Positions 1 to 8,330 of a DNA stretch of 64,000 nt are shown one piece after another. Origin of the DNA: Prochlorococcus sp. AG-402-N21 (GTDB taxonomy: Bacteria; Cyanobacteriota; Cyanobacteriia; PCC-6307; Cyanobiaceae); the NCBI GenBank assembly GCA_003216435.1, contig QCIW01000002.1, positions 1 through 64,000 on the forward strand, written 5' to 3'. A model generated the notes under the pieces. That model was not told the DNA's origin and did no database searches. It was given only the letters and a program-made list of their open reading frames with translations. Both the position numbers and the translations under genes were made by a program. Position 1 is the stretch's first letter. Each line of letters starts with the position of its first letter.

Positions 1-1065
1 TCTATAGATCTTCCAATTCCTGCAATAGAAAACTTATCAGAACTTATCTGGGATAATCCAGACCGAGGAATTCATGGCTGGAATAATCCTTTCAATAAAG
101 AAGATCCTAACTCCTTGCTTAGAATAATAATTACAACGGCAAATAAGGTCTGCAATTTTCACACAGGAAATCTGCTGATACCATCAATAGCAATAAAGTC
201 CAATCAAATTGATGAAAATTCTGTTAACGAGGTCATCAAATCAGCTTTAGCATTAAATATAGATGTTGAACTAGATCAGTCAGGCTATATATCTCCAGAT
301 AAAATCATACACTCAATTACAGAAGATTCTACAAAAAGAATTTTGTATAAGATTTTTAAACAAGTTATTAAAAACAAATCGATTATAGTTTCTACAGAAG
401 ATAAATTTGAACCTGAGAAATTCGTTCTAACAGATGTCCCAAATCTTTCTGAATCTCCATGGAGCTTTCCTACTAATTCCTATATTGATATCCTTAATCA
501 ATATTTACTTGTTCTACTTCTCAGAGATGGGAAAAACAAACCCAAAAGTAAAAATGCAGAATCTATAGAGTTAGGAAACAACGGAAGCTCAAAGTACATA
601 GATTGGTCTCTTTTTACTCCTACTATTAATAATCAAATCAATTCACTAGTAGATAACGAATCGATTCGCAATATTTATAAAATTGAGCAACGAACATCTT
701 TTTTTAATGATAACCTCATCTCCATGACTAAGTCTAGAGAAGCTACTAAATTAATGAATCAGAAATTGGAAGCCCATATAACTGGTGTACAAAGCTATGG
801 ATTTTTTGCCGAAGTTACTAATCTCATGGTTGAAGGCTTAGTGCATGTAAGTACATTAAATGATGATTGGTATGAATACAGATCTAGGCAATCACTACTT
901 ATAGGTAGGAAAAATAAAAAAACCTATAAGTTAGGAGATCAAATAGAGGTAAAGATTACAAAAGTAGATTTATTAAGAAATCAAATAGATTTAGAGATTG
1001 GACATACAGAGCTTTCTGAAACTTCCCATAACGAATCTAAAACTCAAAAGGTAGAAACAAAATAA
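1..1065 (+). CDS. RNase R/II-family 3'-5' exoribonuclease, C-terminal part (Zam-like)
   Basis: The reading frame is open from base 1, so the 5' end lies outside the window and about 354 residues are visible. The last ~100 residues form an S1 RNA-binding domain with the RNase R-like stretch around RQSLLIGRKNKKTYKLGD. Upstream is the end of the RNB domain, including the SPW..PT..Y.D..NQ segment typical of cyanobacterial members. The family degrades RNA processively from the 3' end; in cyanobacteria it is often called Zam after an acetazolamide-resistance phenotype. The catalytic aspartates should lie upstream and cannot be checked. The next gene, ubiX, starts 11 bp after the stop. Confidence 0.85.
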   Translation, partial: SIDLPIPAIENLSELIWDNPDRGIHGWNNPFNKEDPNSLLRIIITTANKVCNFHTGNLLIPSIAIKSNQIDENSVNEVIKSALALNIDVELDQSGYISPDKIIHSITEDSTKRILYKIFKQVIKNKSIIVSTEDKFEPEKFVLTDVPNLSESPWSFPTNSYIDILNQYLLVLLLRDGKNKPKSKNAESIELGNNGSSKYIDWSLFTPTINNQINSLVDNESIRNIYKIEQRTSFFNDNLISMTKSREATKLMNQKLEAHITGVQSYGFFAEVTNLMVEGLVHVSTLNDDWYEYRSRQSLLIGRKNKKTYKLGDQIEVKITKVDLLRNQIDLEIGHTELSETSHNESKTQKVETK

Positions 1066-1076
1066 GTCATAGACAA

Positions 1077-1682
1077 ATGAAACCAATAATTCTAGCAATA
1101 ACAGGCGCCTCAGCAATCCAAATTGGCGAAAGAGCACTTCAACTACTACTGGCAAATGATAGAGAGGTATCGTTAATTCTTTCTCGTGGAGCTTATGAAG
1201 TCTTACGCTCAGAACGAGACATTAAAGTTCCCATAGATCCATTTAAGCAAGAACAGTTTTGGCGAGAACATTTGAATGAATTTAAAGGAGTTCTAAACTG
1301 TCATAAATGGAATGACCATGCAGCATCAATAGCAAGTGGAAGCTTTAAGACAGAAGCAATGGCAATTGTTCCATGTACAATGGGAACTCTAGGTAGGATT
1401 TCGTCAGGATATTCTTTAGACTTAATTGAAAGATGTGCAGATGTTCACTTGAAAGAAGGACGTCAACTATTAATTTCCCCACGAGAAACACCCTTTAGTT
1501 TAATTCATTTAAGAAATATGATTTCTCTAGTTGAAGCAGGAGCAAAGATAATTCCTCCAATTCCTGCATGGTATAGCAATCCAACAACATTGGACGACAT
1601 GATTGATTTCATTGTCGTTAGATTATTTGACAACATCGGCATGGATCTTGCGCCGATAAATCGTTGGACAGGTGTTAAATGA
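1077..1682 (+). CDS. ubiX: Flavin prenyltransferase UbiX
   Basis: UbiX joins a dimethylallyl group to reduced FMN, making the prenyl-FMN cofactor of UbiD-type decarboxylases used in quinone synthesis. The 201-residue length is normal. The N-terminal ITGASA phosphate-binding turn is present, as are the CTMGTLGRISSG segment and the family signature E.R.L...RE.P....H..NM near residues 135-155. Its stop overlaps the next start codon (ATGA), so the two genes are probably cotranscribed and translationally coupled. Confidence 0.93.
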   Translation: MKPIILAITGASAIQIGERALQLLLANDREVSLILSRGAYEVLRSERDIKVPIDPFKQEQFWREHLNEFKGVLNCHKWNDHAASIASGSFKTEAMAIVPCTMGTLGRISSGYSLDLIERCADVHLKEGRQLLISPRETPFSLIHLRNMISLVEAGAKIIPPIPAWYSNPTTLDDMIDFIVVRLFDNIGMDLAPINRWTGVK

Positions 1683-2197
1683 ATCTTAAAAATAATAAGG
1701 CATTACTTATACCACTCTTACCTTTAGCACTTATTTTAGTGATATCTAGTTTAAATTTAGGATACAAATCTAGACTTAAAATATTAATCTGGCAAACACC
1801 AGAATTAAGTTTAGGAATTTTTATGGGTGTAGGAACTACTATAGGATTTATATCATCTTTTATCATTTTAAATACCGGTAATAACACTTACACAAGATTT
1901 AACGCTCGGCGTAAGGTTCATAAAGGCTTTGATAATAATACGGAATTGAAAAATAAATATAATGAACAAGTTGAAATTGAAGAAGAAAACAACAATCAAT
2001 ATATTGAAAGAGATCTAAGAGATCCTTCGCCAACAATAGCAGTTCAATACAAGGTTGTAAAAAAAGCTAATGACTCTTCTTTTAATTATAGTAGCAACGA
2101 TGACCTTAATACAACTAAAAATTATACCAAAAAATATAAATCATCCAATACCGATTCTATAGAAGATTGGAGTTATACAGATTTTGAGAATTGGTGA
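1679..2197 (+). CDS. Hypothetical two-pass membrane protein
   Basis: I do not recognise the family. The 172-residue protein has two hydrophobic segments, about residues 8-26 and 42-66. A long hydrophilic C-terminal tail rich in Asn, Lys, Glu and Ser follows and is probably exposed on one side of the membrane. The start overlaps the ubiX stop by 4 bp, which supports this ATG and suggests coexpression. There is no catalytic motif. The tail looks poorly ordered, so it may be a membrane anchor or assembly protein; this is inference only. Confidence 0.7.
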   Translation: MNLKNNKALLIPLLPLALILVISSLNLGYKSRLKILIWQTPELSLGIFMGVGTTIGFISSFIILNTGNNTYTRFNARRKVHKGFDNNTELKNKYNEQVEIEEENNNQYIERDLRDPSPTIAVQYKVVKKANDSSFNYSSNDDLNTTKNYTKKYKSSNTDSIEDWSYTDFENW

Positions 2198-2270
2198 TAT
2201 TATAAAACAATAACATAATGACTAAATAGACTTATATCAGGTAAATTACAGAAAGAAATTATTATCAATT

Positions 2271-2732
2271 TTGACAGAAGATAAAAACTCACCATCAGAT
2301 TCCAACAATGATGTTCAAAAACCTGTCAACTCTAATCAAATCCCAGAAACCACTCAACAGCCAAAACCATTAAAGCCAGAGGAAAAGCCTTTCGAAGAAT
2401 TTATAAATGATCATTTAATATGCACTCTTTCTAAGACAATAGAAGCTAGAGGCGTGCAGGTACATTCATTAAAACTATCCGAGCAAGAACGCCCTGTTGT
2501 TGGAGGCAATTGTTGGGTATTCTATGGTGAAATATCTAATGGCAGAAGGTTTTGGCTATGTTTTTCAGAGAAGAAAATTACCTCTCAAAAAGTTATAGCC
2601 TTGGCTGAACCAGGTTCACAGCCTACCTTGTTGGAATCCTTTTTAATTGATGAAAGGAAAACAACATTAGCACTAATAGTATCAAGAATTATTCAGAGAC
2701 TAAACGGTCAAAAATGGCTAAATGCTAATTAG
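2271..2732 (+). CDS. DUF2996 family cyanobacterial protein
   Basis: The 153-residue protein begins with a Pro/Gln/Asn-rich, probably disordered stretch of about 40 residues. A compact domain follows, with the DUF2996-like pattern NCWVFYGEISNGRRFWLCFS and the terminal segment RIIQRLNGQKWLN. DUF2996 proteins are small soluble proteins found in cyanobacteria and some plastid lineages, and no reaction is known to me. The apparent start is TTG with a poor ribosome-binding site. No ATG lies in frame near it. A 183-bp AT-rich gap separates it from tldD. Confidence 0.8.
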   Translation: MTEDKNSPSDSNNDVQKPVNSNQIPETTQQPKPLKPEEKPFEEFINDHLICTLSKTIEARGVQVHSLKLSEQERPVVGGNCWVFYGEISNGRRFWLCFSEKKITSQKVIALAEPGSQPTLLESFLIDERKTTLALIVSRIIQRLNGQKWLNAN

Positions 2733-2915
2733 ATTAGACTTTTGTTTACTTCATTTATTTACTATTTATCAAAATAAAAACATATAACATTTTAGTTATA
2801 TTAAGTTTATTTATAACATCTTTGTTTAACAAGAATTCTGATAATTATGTGATTATCACTTCAAATTCCTCAGAATTTACTTTCGAATGCCATAATATAT
2901 ACAAATAAGTATAAG

Positions 2916-4361
2916 ATGACCTACACCTTAACTAAGAACCAAGACATCCTTGCTTCATCACAATTTACAGCAGATGTCGTACGGAGCCAACTTGAGGATC
3001 TAATTTCCTACGCATGCGCTTCAGGAGCAGATTTTATTGAAATATTTATTGAAGATTCAGATTTTATTGGCCTTTTATCAGAACAAGACACAATTACGTC
3101 TGTAAATCCATCATTCAGTAAAGGAGTAGGTATAAGAATCTTCAAAGGTAAGAAAGATGGTTTTGTAAGCACAAATGATCTAAGCAGAACTGGATTATTG
3201 TATGCAATCGATCAAGCTCTAGGAATGTTAGGTTTAATTAATAGCAAGATTAGTTCAGATAGATTCTCGGGATTAAAGGATCTTAAGAACTATTCCGGCA
3301 GCAAAGATCAATTAACTAGTATCACTCCAACTATAGATAATGTGGGAATTAAACTCTTAAAAGCCACATCATTACTTAATAAGGAAGGTAAACATGTTCA
3401 AACAAGAAGAGGTAATTATTCTCGCTCAATTCAAGAAGTCTTAATTGCTTCTTCAGATGGTACTTTTGCTAGAGATATTAGGCTTCATCAGACTTATGGA
3501 CTTAATTTAATAGTCTCAGATAAATCTAATAGTTCAAGTATAGCTAGGCGCCTTGGTAGTTCCTCACAGCCAACTGATTTCCTAAATTGGAATATAGAAA
3601 AAACAGTTGACGAAATTGTTGAGAGTTCAGAAAAAATGCTATACGCGAATTATGTTGAAGCAGGTCAGTTTCCAGTAATTCTGGCTAACAAATTTGGAGG
3701 TGTTATTTTTCATGAGGCTTGTGGCCACTTGTTAGAAACAACTCAGATCGAAAGAGGCACTACTCCATTTATAAATAAATTAGGCGAACAAATCGCAAAT
3801 ACTGCTGTAACTGCAGTAGATGAAGGTTTTACTGAAGGCGCTTTTGGTTCACTTTCTATGGACGACGAAGGGATGGAACCCCAAGAAACAGTTTTAATTA
3901 AAGATGGTATTCTTAAACAATTCTTAAGTGATAGAGCTGGAGATTTACGAACAGGTAATCCAAGAACGGGAAGTGGTAGAAGACAAAACTATTCTTATCC
4001 AGCAGCTAGCAGAATGAGAAATACTTATATAAAAGCTGGTGAATTTACCCCTGAACAACTTATACAAAGTATAGATAAAGGTCTCTACTGTAAATCCATG
4101 GGTGGAGGTAGCGTAGGACCCACTGGTCAATTTAATTTTTCTGTAGAAGAAGGATATCTAATAGAAAATGGAGAGTTAAAACAACCAGTAAAAGGAGCTA
4201 CTTTAATCGGCGAAGCTAAAGAAGTTATGCCAAAAATATCTATGTGTGCTAATGATCTTGATCTTGCCGCTGGATTCTGTGGCTCAGTCAGCGGAAGTGT
4301 AAACGTTACGGTTGGCCAACCGCATATAAAAGTAGATTCAATAACTGTAGGAGGAAGATAA
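2916..4361 (+). CDS. tldD: TldD-type metalloprotease subunit
   Basis: TldD is the catalytic half of the TldD/TldE heterodimer, a zinc protease that degrades unfolded peptides and trims some peptide precursors in enterobacteria. The zinc-binding HEACGH motif (HExxxH) starts at residue 266. The C-terminal region contains the family segment GGGSVGPTGQFNF and ends with CGSVSGSVNVTVGQP. Length (481 aa) is typical. The non-catalytic partner gene begins at the very next base after the stop, so the two subunits are almost certainly made together. The natural substrate in cyanobacteria is not evident from the sequence. Confidence 0.95.
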   Translation: MTYTLTKNQDILASSQFTADVVRSQLEDLISYACASGADFIEIFIEDSDFIGLLSEQDTITSVNPSFSKGVGIRIFKGKKDGFVSTNDLSRTGLLYAIDQALGMLGLINSKISSDRFSGLKDLKNYSGSKDQLTSITPTIDNVGIKLLKATSLLNKEGKHVQTRRGNYSRSIQEVLIASSDGTFARDIRLHQTYGLNLIVSDKSNSSSIARRLGSSSQPTDFLNWNIEKTVDEIVESSEKMLYANYVEAGQFPVILANKFGGVIFHEACGHLLETTQIERGTTPFINKLGEQIANTAVTAVDEGFTEGAFGSLSMDDEGMEPQETVLIKDGILKQFLSDRAGDLRTGNPRTGSGRRQNYSYPAASRMRNTYIKAGEFTPEQLIQSIDKGLYCKSMGGGSVGPTGQFNFSVEEGYLIENGELKQPVKGATLIGEAKEVMPKISMCANDLDLAAGFCGSVSGSVNVTVGQPHIKVDSITVGGR

Positions 4362-5741
4362 ATGAAATCCGAATCAACTTCTAATTCAACTGTTTTAAAT
4401 GTTGATGAACTTAAGGACAGAGTACATTTAATATCGAAAGAAAACAAAATTAATAAATGGGATCTTGGTGCCTCATCAAGCAGAGATCTTTCGGTACAGG
4501 TTGATCAAGGAGAATCAAAACAATTAAAAGCATCACAACGTAACTCTATAACTATTAGAGTTTGGAATAAAGATGACTTGTTAGGTATTACATCTACTTC
4601 CGATTTATCAACAAAGGGTATTAGAAAAGCCTTTGAATTTGCTCACAATGCTAGCAATTATGGAAATAAAGATGAAATTCCGCAATTTTCTAAATTGTCA
4701 ACAAGTGCATTACCCGGAGTAAGGAATATCCTCCGTAATTCCACTGGAATAGATCATTTGCTAGAAATATTAAAAGAAGCAGAATTGCAATTAATTAATT
4801 CTCATAAATCGATTACTTCTGTACCATATAACGGATTAGCAGAAGCGAATATCGAAAGACTTTATATCAACAGTCACGGAGCTCAAAGATATATGAATGT
4901 AACTCAAGCAAGCTTGTACTTATATGCTAAGGCTCAAGAAGATGGTAGAAAACCTAGAAGTTCAGGTTCAGTAAAAATAGGATACGGTGTAGAAGATCTC
5001 AACATCGAAGATTGTATAAATGAAGCTTCTGGTAAAACAATAAGCCATCTAAACTATGAACCAATTAAAACAGATAAATATCTGATTTGTTTTACTCCTG
5101 AAGCCTTTATAGAGTTAATAGGCTCTTTCAGTAGTATGTTTAATGCACGTTCTATCTTAGATGGCCTAAGTCTTACAAAAGTAAACACATTAGATCAGAA
5201 TATCGCTGTTCCATTTTTATCTATATCAGATCAGGCTCTACATCCAAAAAACATAGCGAGTTTCACTTTTGATGGTGAAGGAACCCCTAAAAGAAATGTT
5301 GAACTTATAAAAGATGGAAAGATATTTAATCTGTTGCATTCTGAAAGCACAGCAAGAAGATTCAATGTCTCTCCAACAGGACATGCAGGTATGGGTTCCA
5401 AAGCATCAGTTTCACCCGATTGGTTAGTAATATCTAACCAAGATTCAAAACTAAATACTCGTGATCTGCATCACACTAAGACAAATCAAACTTATGTTCT
5501 AATCGAAGGATTAAATGCATTACATGCTGGAGTTAAAGCTAGTCAAGGCTCTTTTTCTCTCCCTTTTGACGGCTGGTTAGTAGAAAATGGTACAAAAAAA
5601 TCAATAGAATCTGCAACTATTGCAGGAGATATTCGCTACTTATTAAAGAATATATTAGCCATAGAAAAAGAAGATATCGAGACTCCTAGTGGAATAAGTC
5701 CTCACGTATGGGTTGATAATTTATCGGTTACAGGTGAATAA
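4362..5741 (+). CDS. pmbA: TldE/PmbA-type protease partner subunit
   Basis: This 459-residue paralogue of TldD is the second subunit of the heterodimer. It keeps the TldD/PmbA fold signatures, such as the ISD..LHP segment near residue 287 and GHAGMGSKAS near residue 341. It lacks the HExxxH zinc motif, as expected for TldE. The gene abuts tldD, and its TAA stop shares one base with the fmt ATG (TAATG). This arrangement points to one transcript covering tldD, pmbA and fmt. Confidence 0.93.
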   Translation: MKSESTSNSTVLNVDELKDRVHLISKENKINKWDLGASSSRDLSVQVDQGESKQLKASQRNSITIRVWNKDDLLGITSTSDLSTKGIRKAFEFAHNASNYGNKDEIPQFSKLSTSALPGVRNILRNSTGIDHLLEILKEAELQLINSHKSITSVPYNGLAEANIERLYINSHGAQRYMNVTQASLYLYAKAQEDGRKPRSSGSVKIGYGVEDLNIEDCINEASGKTISHLNYEPIKTDKYLICFTPEAFIELIGSFSSMFNARSILDGLSLTKVNTLDQNIAVPFLSISDQALHPKNIASFTFDGEGTPKRNVELIKDGKIFNLLHSESTARRFNVSPTGHAGMGSKASVSPDWLVISNQDSKLNTRDLHHTKTNQTYVLIEGLNALHAGVKASQGSFSLPFDGWLVENGTKKSIESATIAGDIRYLLKNILAIEKEDIETPSGISPHVWVDNLSVTGE

Positions 5742-6769
5742 TGAAAGTAGTTTTTTGGGGAACTCCCGAATACGCCATTTCTAGTCTTAATTCAATTATT
5801 CAAGCAGGTCATGAGATAGTTGGCGTAGTAACTCAGCCCGACAAAAGAAGAAAGAGAGGCAGAGGCAGTCACCCTTCACCTGTAAAAGAAAGATCATTAG
5901 AATTAGGCTTGAGAGTCTTCACGCCAAAAAGAATTAAAGACGAATCAGATATCAAAAAACAGATACTATCTATCGAAGCAGATTTATACGTGGTTGTAGC
6001 GTTTGGACAAATTCTTCCTTCAGAGGTTTTATCAAAGCCAAGATACGGTTGTTGGAACAGTCACGCATCCTTATTGCCTCGATGGAGAGGCGCTGCACCA
6101 ATTCAATGGAGTGTTCTTAGTGGAGACAAAGAAACAGGAGTAGGAATAATGTTCATGGAAGAAACATTAGACACTGGACCAATACTTCTTCAGGAAAGAT
6201 TAACAATAAACGAGTCTGAAAATTGTGAGCAATTAGGAAAGCGATTAGAACGATTATCTGGGAAATTAATTGTCAAATCCATTGAATTATTAAATGAGAA
6301 AATCTCTAAATATAGCAATATCCAAGAATTAAAACCTGCCTTGAACCTTTTAGAACAACATAAAACAGGACTAAAAATCAATTATGCTAGAATGATTTAT
6401 AAATCGGATTACTTAATTGACTGGAATAATACAAGTATCAATATTCAGCGGAAAGTATTAGGACTGTATCCCAATGTATATACAACTTTCAATTCTAAAC
6501 GATTAATAATAAAAGAATGCGAAACTTATACTCAATATTATGTCAACCTTAATGAGCAACAATTATATACCCTAGAGTCAAGCATAAAGGATTTCTCATC
6601 ACCCGGATACATTATATATATAGATAAAATATTTGGTTTTTTTGTTAGTACAGAAGATCAACCAATTCTTATTAGAATTACTCAATTAGAAGGTAAAAGG
6701 TCATCTTCTGGCATTACTATGATTCAACAGTTGAAAATAAATATTGGAGATAAATTAGGAGATATGTAA
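5741..6769 (+). CDS. fmt: Methionyl-tRNA formyltransferase
   Basis: Fmt formylates the methionine on initiator tRNA using 10-formyl-tetrahydrofolate. The N-terminal Rossmann domain starts with the family sequence VFWGTPEYA. It contains the catalytic NSHASLLPRWRGAAPIQW segment near residues 104-121 and the downstream Asp in EETLDTGP. The C-terminal tRNA-binding domain is present, giving a normal length of 342 aa. Its start overlaps the pmbA stop. The substrate tRNA, initiator tRNA-Met, is encoded at 32126-32202 of this window. Confidence 0.96.
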   Translation: MKVVFWGTPEYAISSLNSIIQAGHEIVGVVTQPDKRRKRGRGSHPSPVKERSLELGLRVFTPKRIKDESDIKKQILSIEADLYVVVAFGQILPSEVLSKPRYGCWNSHASLLPRWRGAAPIQWSVLSGDKETGVGIMFMEETLDTGPILLQERLTINESENCEQLGKRLERLSGKLIVKSIELLNEKISKYSNIQELKPALNLLEQHKTGLKINYARMIYKSDYLIDWNNTSINIQRKVLGLYPNVYTTFNSKRLIIKECETYTQYYVNLNEQQLYTLESSIKDFSSPGYIIYIDKIFGFFVSTEDQPILIRITQLEGKRSSSGITMIQQLKINIGDKLGDM

Positions 6770-6770
6770 A

Positions 6771-7505
6771 CTAGTTAATTGATTTTAATGCTTTATTTTT
6801 AGAGGAGAATCCCCAACTAAATAATCCTAACATAGTCAAAAATACAACATATTCTGGAATAGAGATAGAAGGAATTAAGATCTTAAGTATAAGCTTGATA
6901 CCTACGAGACCTATAGCTAAATATCCTGCAGTCTCTAACCTAGAATAGAGTTCTAGCCATTTAATAAACAAGGAAGAAGTAAATCGCAATGCTATTACAC
7001 CTATAATACCACCAGTGATAACAAGTAAAATCTGATCACTTATAGATACGGCCGCTGTTATACTGTCTATAGAGAATGCTAAATCTGTTATTGCTATAAG
7101 ACATATAACCCTAAATAAGGAATTTGAAGTTTCTTTTTGATTATCTCTATTTCGGAAGCTATTTTCGTAGGTACTTGAATCAAATAATTTTTTTAAGGAT
7201 AAGAAAATTAAATAAGATCCACATAGGATATTTATAAAATTAAATTTGAGCAAGATTTGCGAGAATATAATAAGGAATAACCGAAGAAATAAAGATATTA
7301 AGATACCATAATTAAGGGCCTTATTTTGATCCTCACTTGAGGATAAAGAACCCGTAATTGAAGCTAGCGCAACAGCATTATCAGCGGATAATACTAATTC
7401 AAGGGAGATAATTACTGGAAGTAAAGGAAGTAACTCAACCCATTGATCAATTCCGTCTAGAATCGGTATTAGAGAAGTGAGAGCTGCTGAATCCATTGAA
7501 ACCAA
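6771..7505 (-). CDS. TerC-family integral membrane protein
   Basis: The 244-residue protein is mostly hydrophobic, with about seven predicted membrane spans. It has the two acidic membrane motifs of the TerC family, ELVLSADNAVALASI near residue 35 and AITDLAFSIDS near residue 138. TerC-family proteins are linked to metal-ion export, notably manganese, and the plastid homologue is needed for thylakoid membrane protein insertion. Which role applies here is unknown. It converges with fmt, leaving one base between the stop codons. It is divergent from the next gene with a 79-bp shared upstream region. Confidence 0.85.
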   Translation of the reverse strand: MVSMDSAALTSLIPILDGIDQWVELLPLLPVIISLELVLSADNAVALASITGSLSSSEDQNKALNYGILISLFLRLFLIIFSQILLKFNFINILCGSYLIFLSLKKLFDSSTYENSFRNRDNQKETSNSLFRVICLIAITDLAFSIDSITAAVSISDQILLVITGGIIGVIALRFTSSLFIKWLELYSRLETAGYLAIGLVGIKLILKILIPSISIPEYVVFLTMLGLFSWGFSSKNKALKSIN

Positions 7506-7548
7506 AAGTTTTAATGAAGGATTTACTTCCTATTGGAATTTATGATCT

Positions 7549-7588
7549 TCATAGCTTGTAAAATAGGTTGACCAAAACAAAGCTATGA
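7549..7588 (+). promoter_or_regulatory. Inverted repeat enclosing the start codon of the following gene
   Basis: TCATAGCTT (7549-7557) and AAGCTATGA (7580-7588) are perfect 9-base inverted arms separated by 22 bases. The second arm contains the ATG at 7585-7587. If transcription starts upstream, the RNA stem would cover the start codon and could limit translation. A chance origin is possible in AT-rich DNA. Confidence 0.35.
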
Positions 7589-8316
7589 GAATTGAGTCGG
7601 AGCTCGTACATATAGATTCTACAAGAGTTGTTGTAAAGGTGACACTATGGTCAAATGAAGGCTCATTGGGAAGTTCACTAGGAGAAGCTAAAACAATAGA
7701 CTTAGCGGAGACAACTGCTATAAATAAAGTATTAGCAAGAATCTCAAACAAAGAGGAAGTTCCTAAAGAGGATCCATTAAGATCAGAGGAAAGGCAAGAA
7801 AATCTTAGCGATAAAATTGATGGAATAGAAGAACATCAAGTCAAGCAATTAGATGAGGAGAACAAAAGTGGAAATATAAGTAATAAAATAAACCTACCGA
7901 TTATGCCTGATGATTGGAGTACAGAACTATCTAATCTAGATGTTGAACTTAAAAGGATCTCTTGGACGAAACAGGATGAGAATTTCCTATTGCAAAAGAT
8001 CTTTAATTATAATAATAGAAGTCGTATCACTAAATACATTGATTTAAAAGTACTTTTATTTATTCTGAGATCTCAGAGCAAAGGTCAAAAACCTCAAGAT
8101 ATCAATCTAGAGAAACAGCATCTAATAAACAAGACTACAGAGTTACTCAAAACCTTAAATTGGGACTCTAAAAAGGGAAGAGATTTTATAGAAAATCATT
8201 TCAATGTTAACACACGACAAAATTTAAATCGAATTCAACTGCTAGAATTCATTATGATATTAGATAATAATTTACTCACAAATAGTAATTATAAAGATGT
8301 TAACTCTATAACCTAA
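7585..8316 (+). CDS. Conserved cyanobacterial hypothetical protein upstream of mfd
   Basis: The 243-residue soluble protein has two blocks. Residues 1-53 contain a short domain with the pattern VKVTLWSNEGSLGSSLGEAKT. Residues 110-200 form a mainly helical domain including DVELKRISWTKQDE and FNYNNRSRITKYIDL. A charged, probably disordered linker rich in Glu, Lys and Asp connects them. I recall similar proteins in marine picocyanobacteria next to mfd, but no function. mfd follows after 14 bp, so cotranscription is likely. Confidence 0.75.
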   Translation: MRIESELVHIDSTRVVVKVTLWSNEGSLGSSLGEAKTIDLAETTAINKVLARISNKEEVPKEDPLRSEERQENLSDKIDGIEEHQVKQLDEENKSGNISNKINLPIMPDDWSTELSNLDVELKRISWTKQDENFLLQKIFNYNNRSRITKYIDLKVLLFILRSQSKGQKPQDINLEKQHLINKTTELLKTLNWDSKKGRDFIENHFNVNTRQNLNRIQLLEFIMILDNNLLTNSNYKDVNSIT

Positions 8317-8330
8317 TTATATAAATAAGC

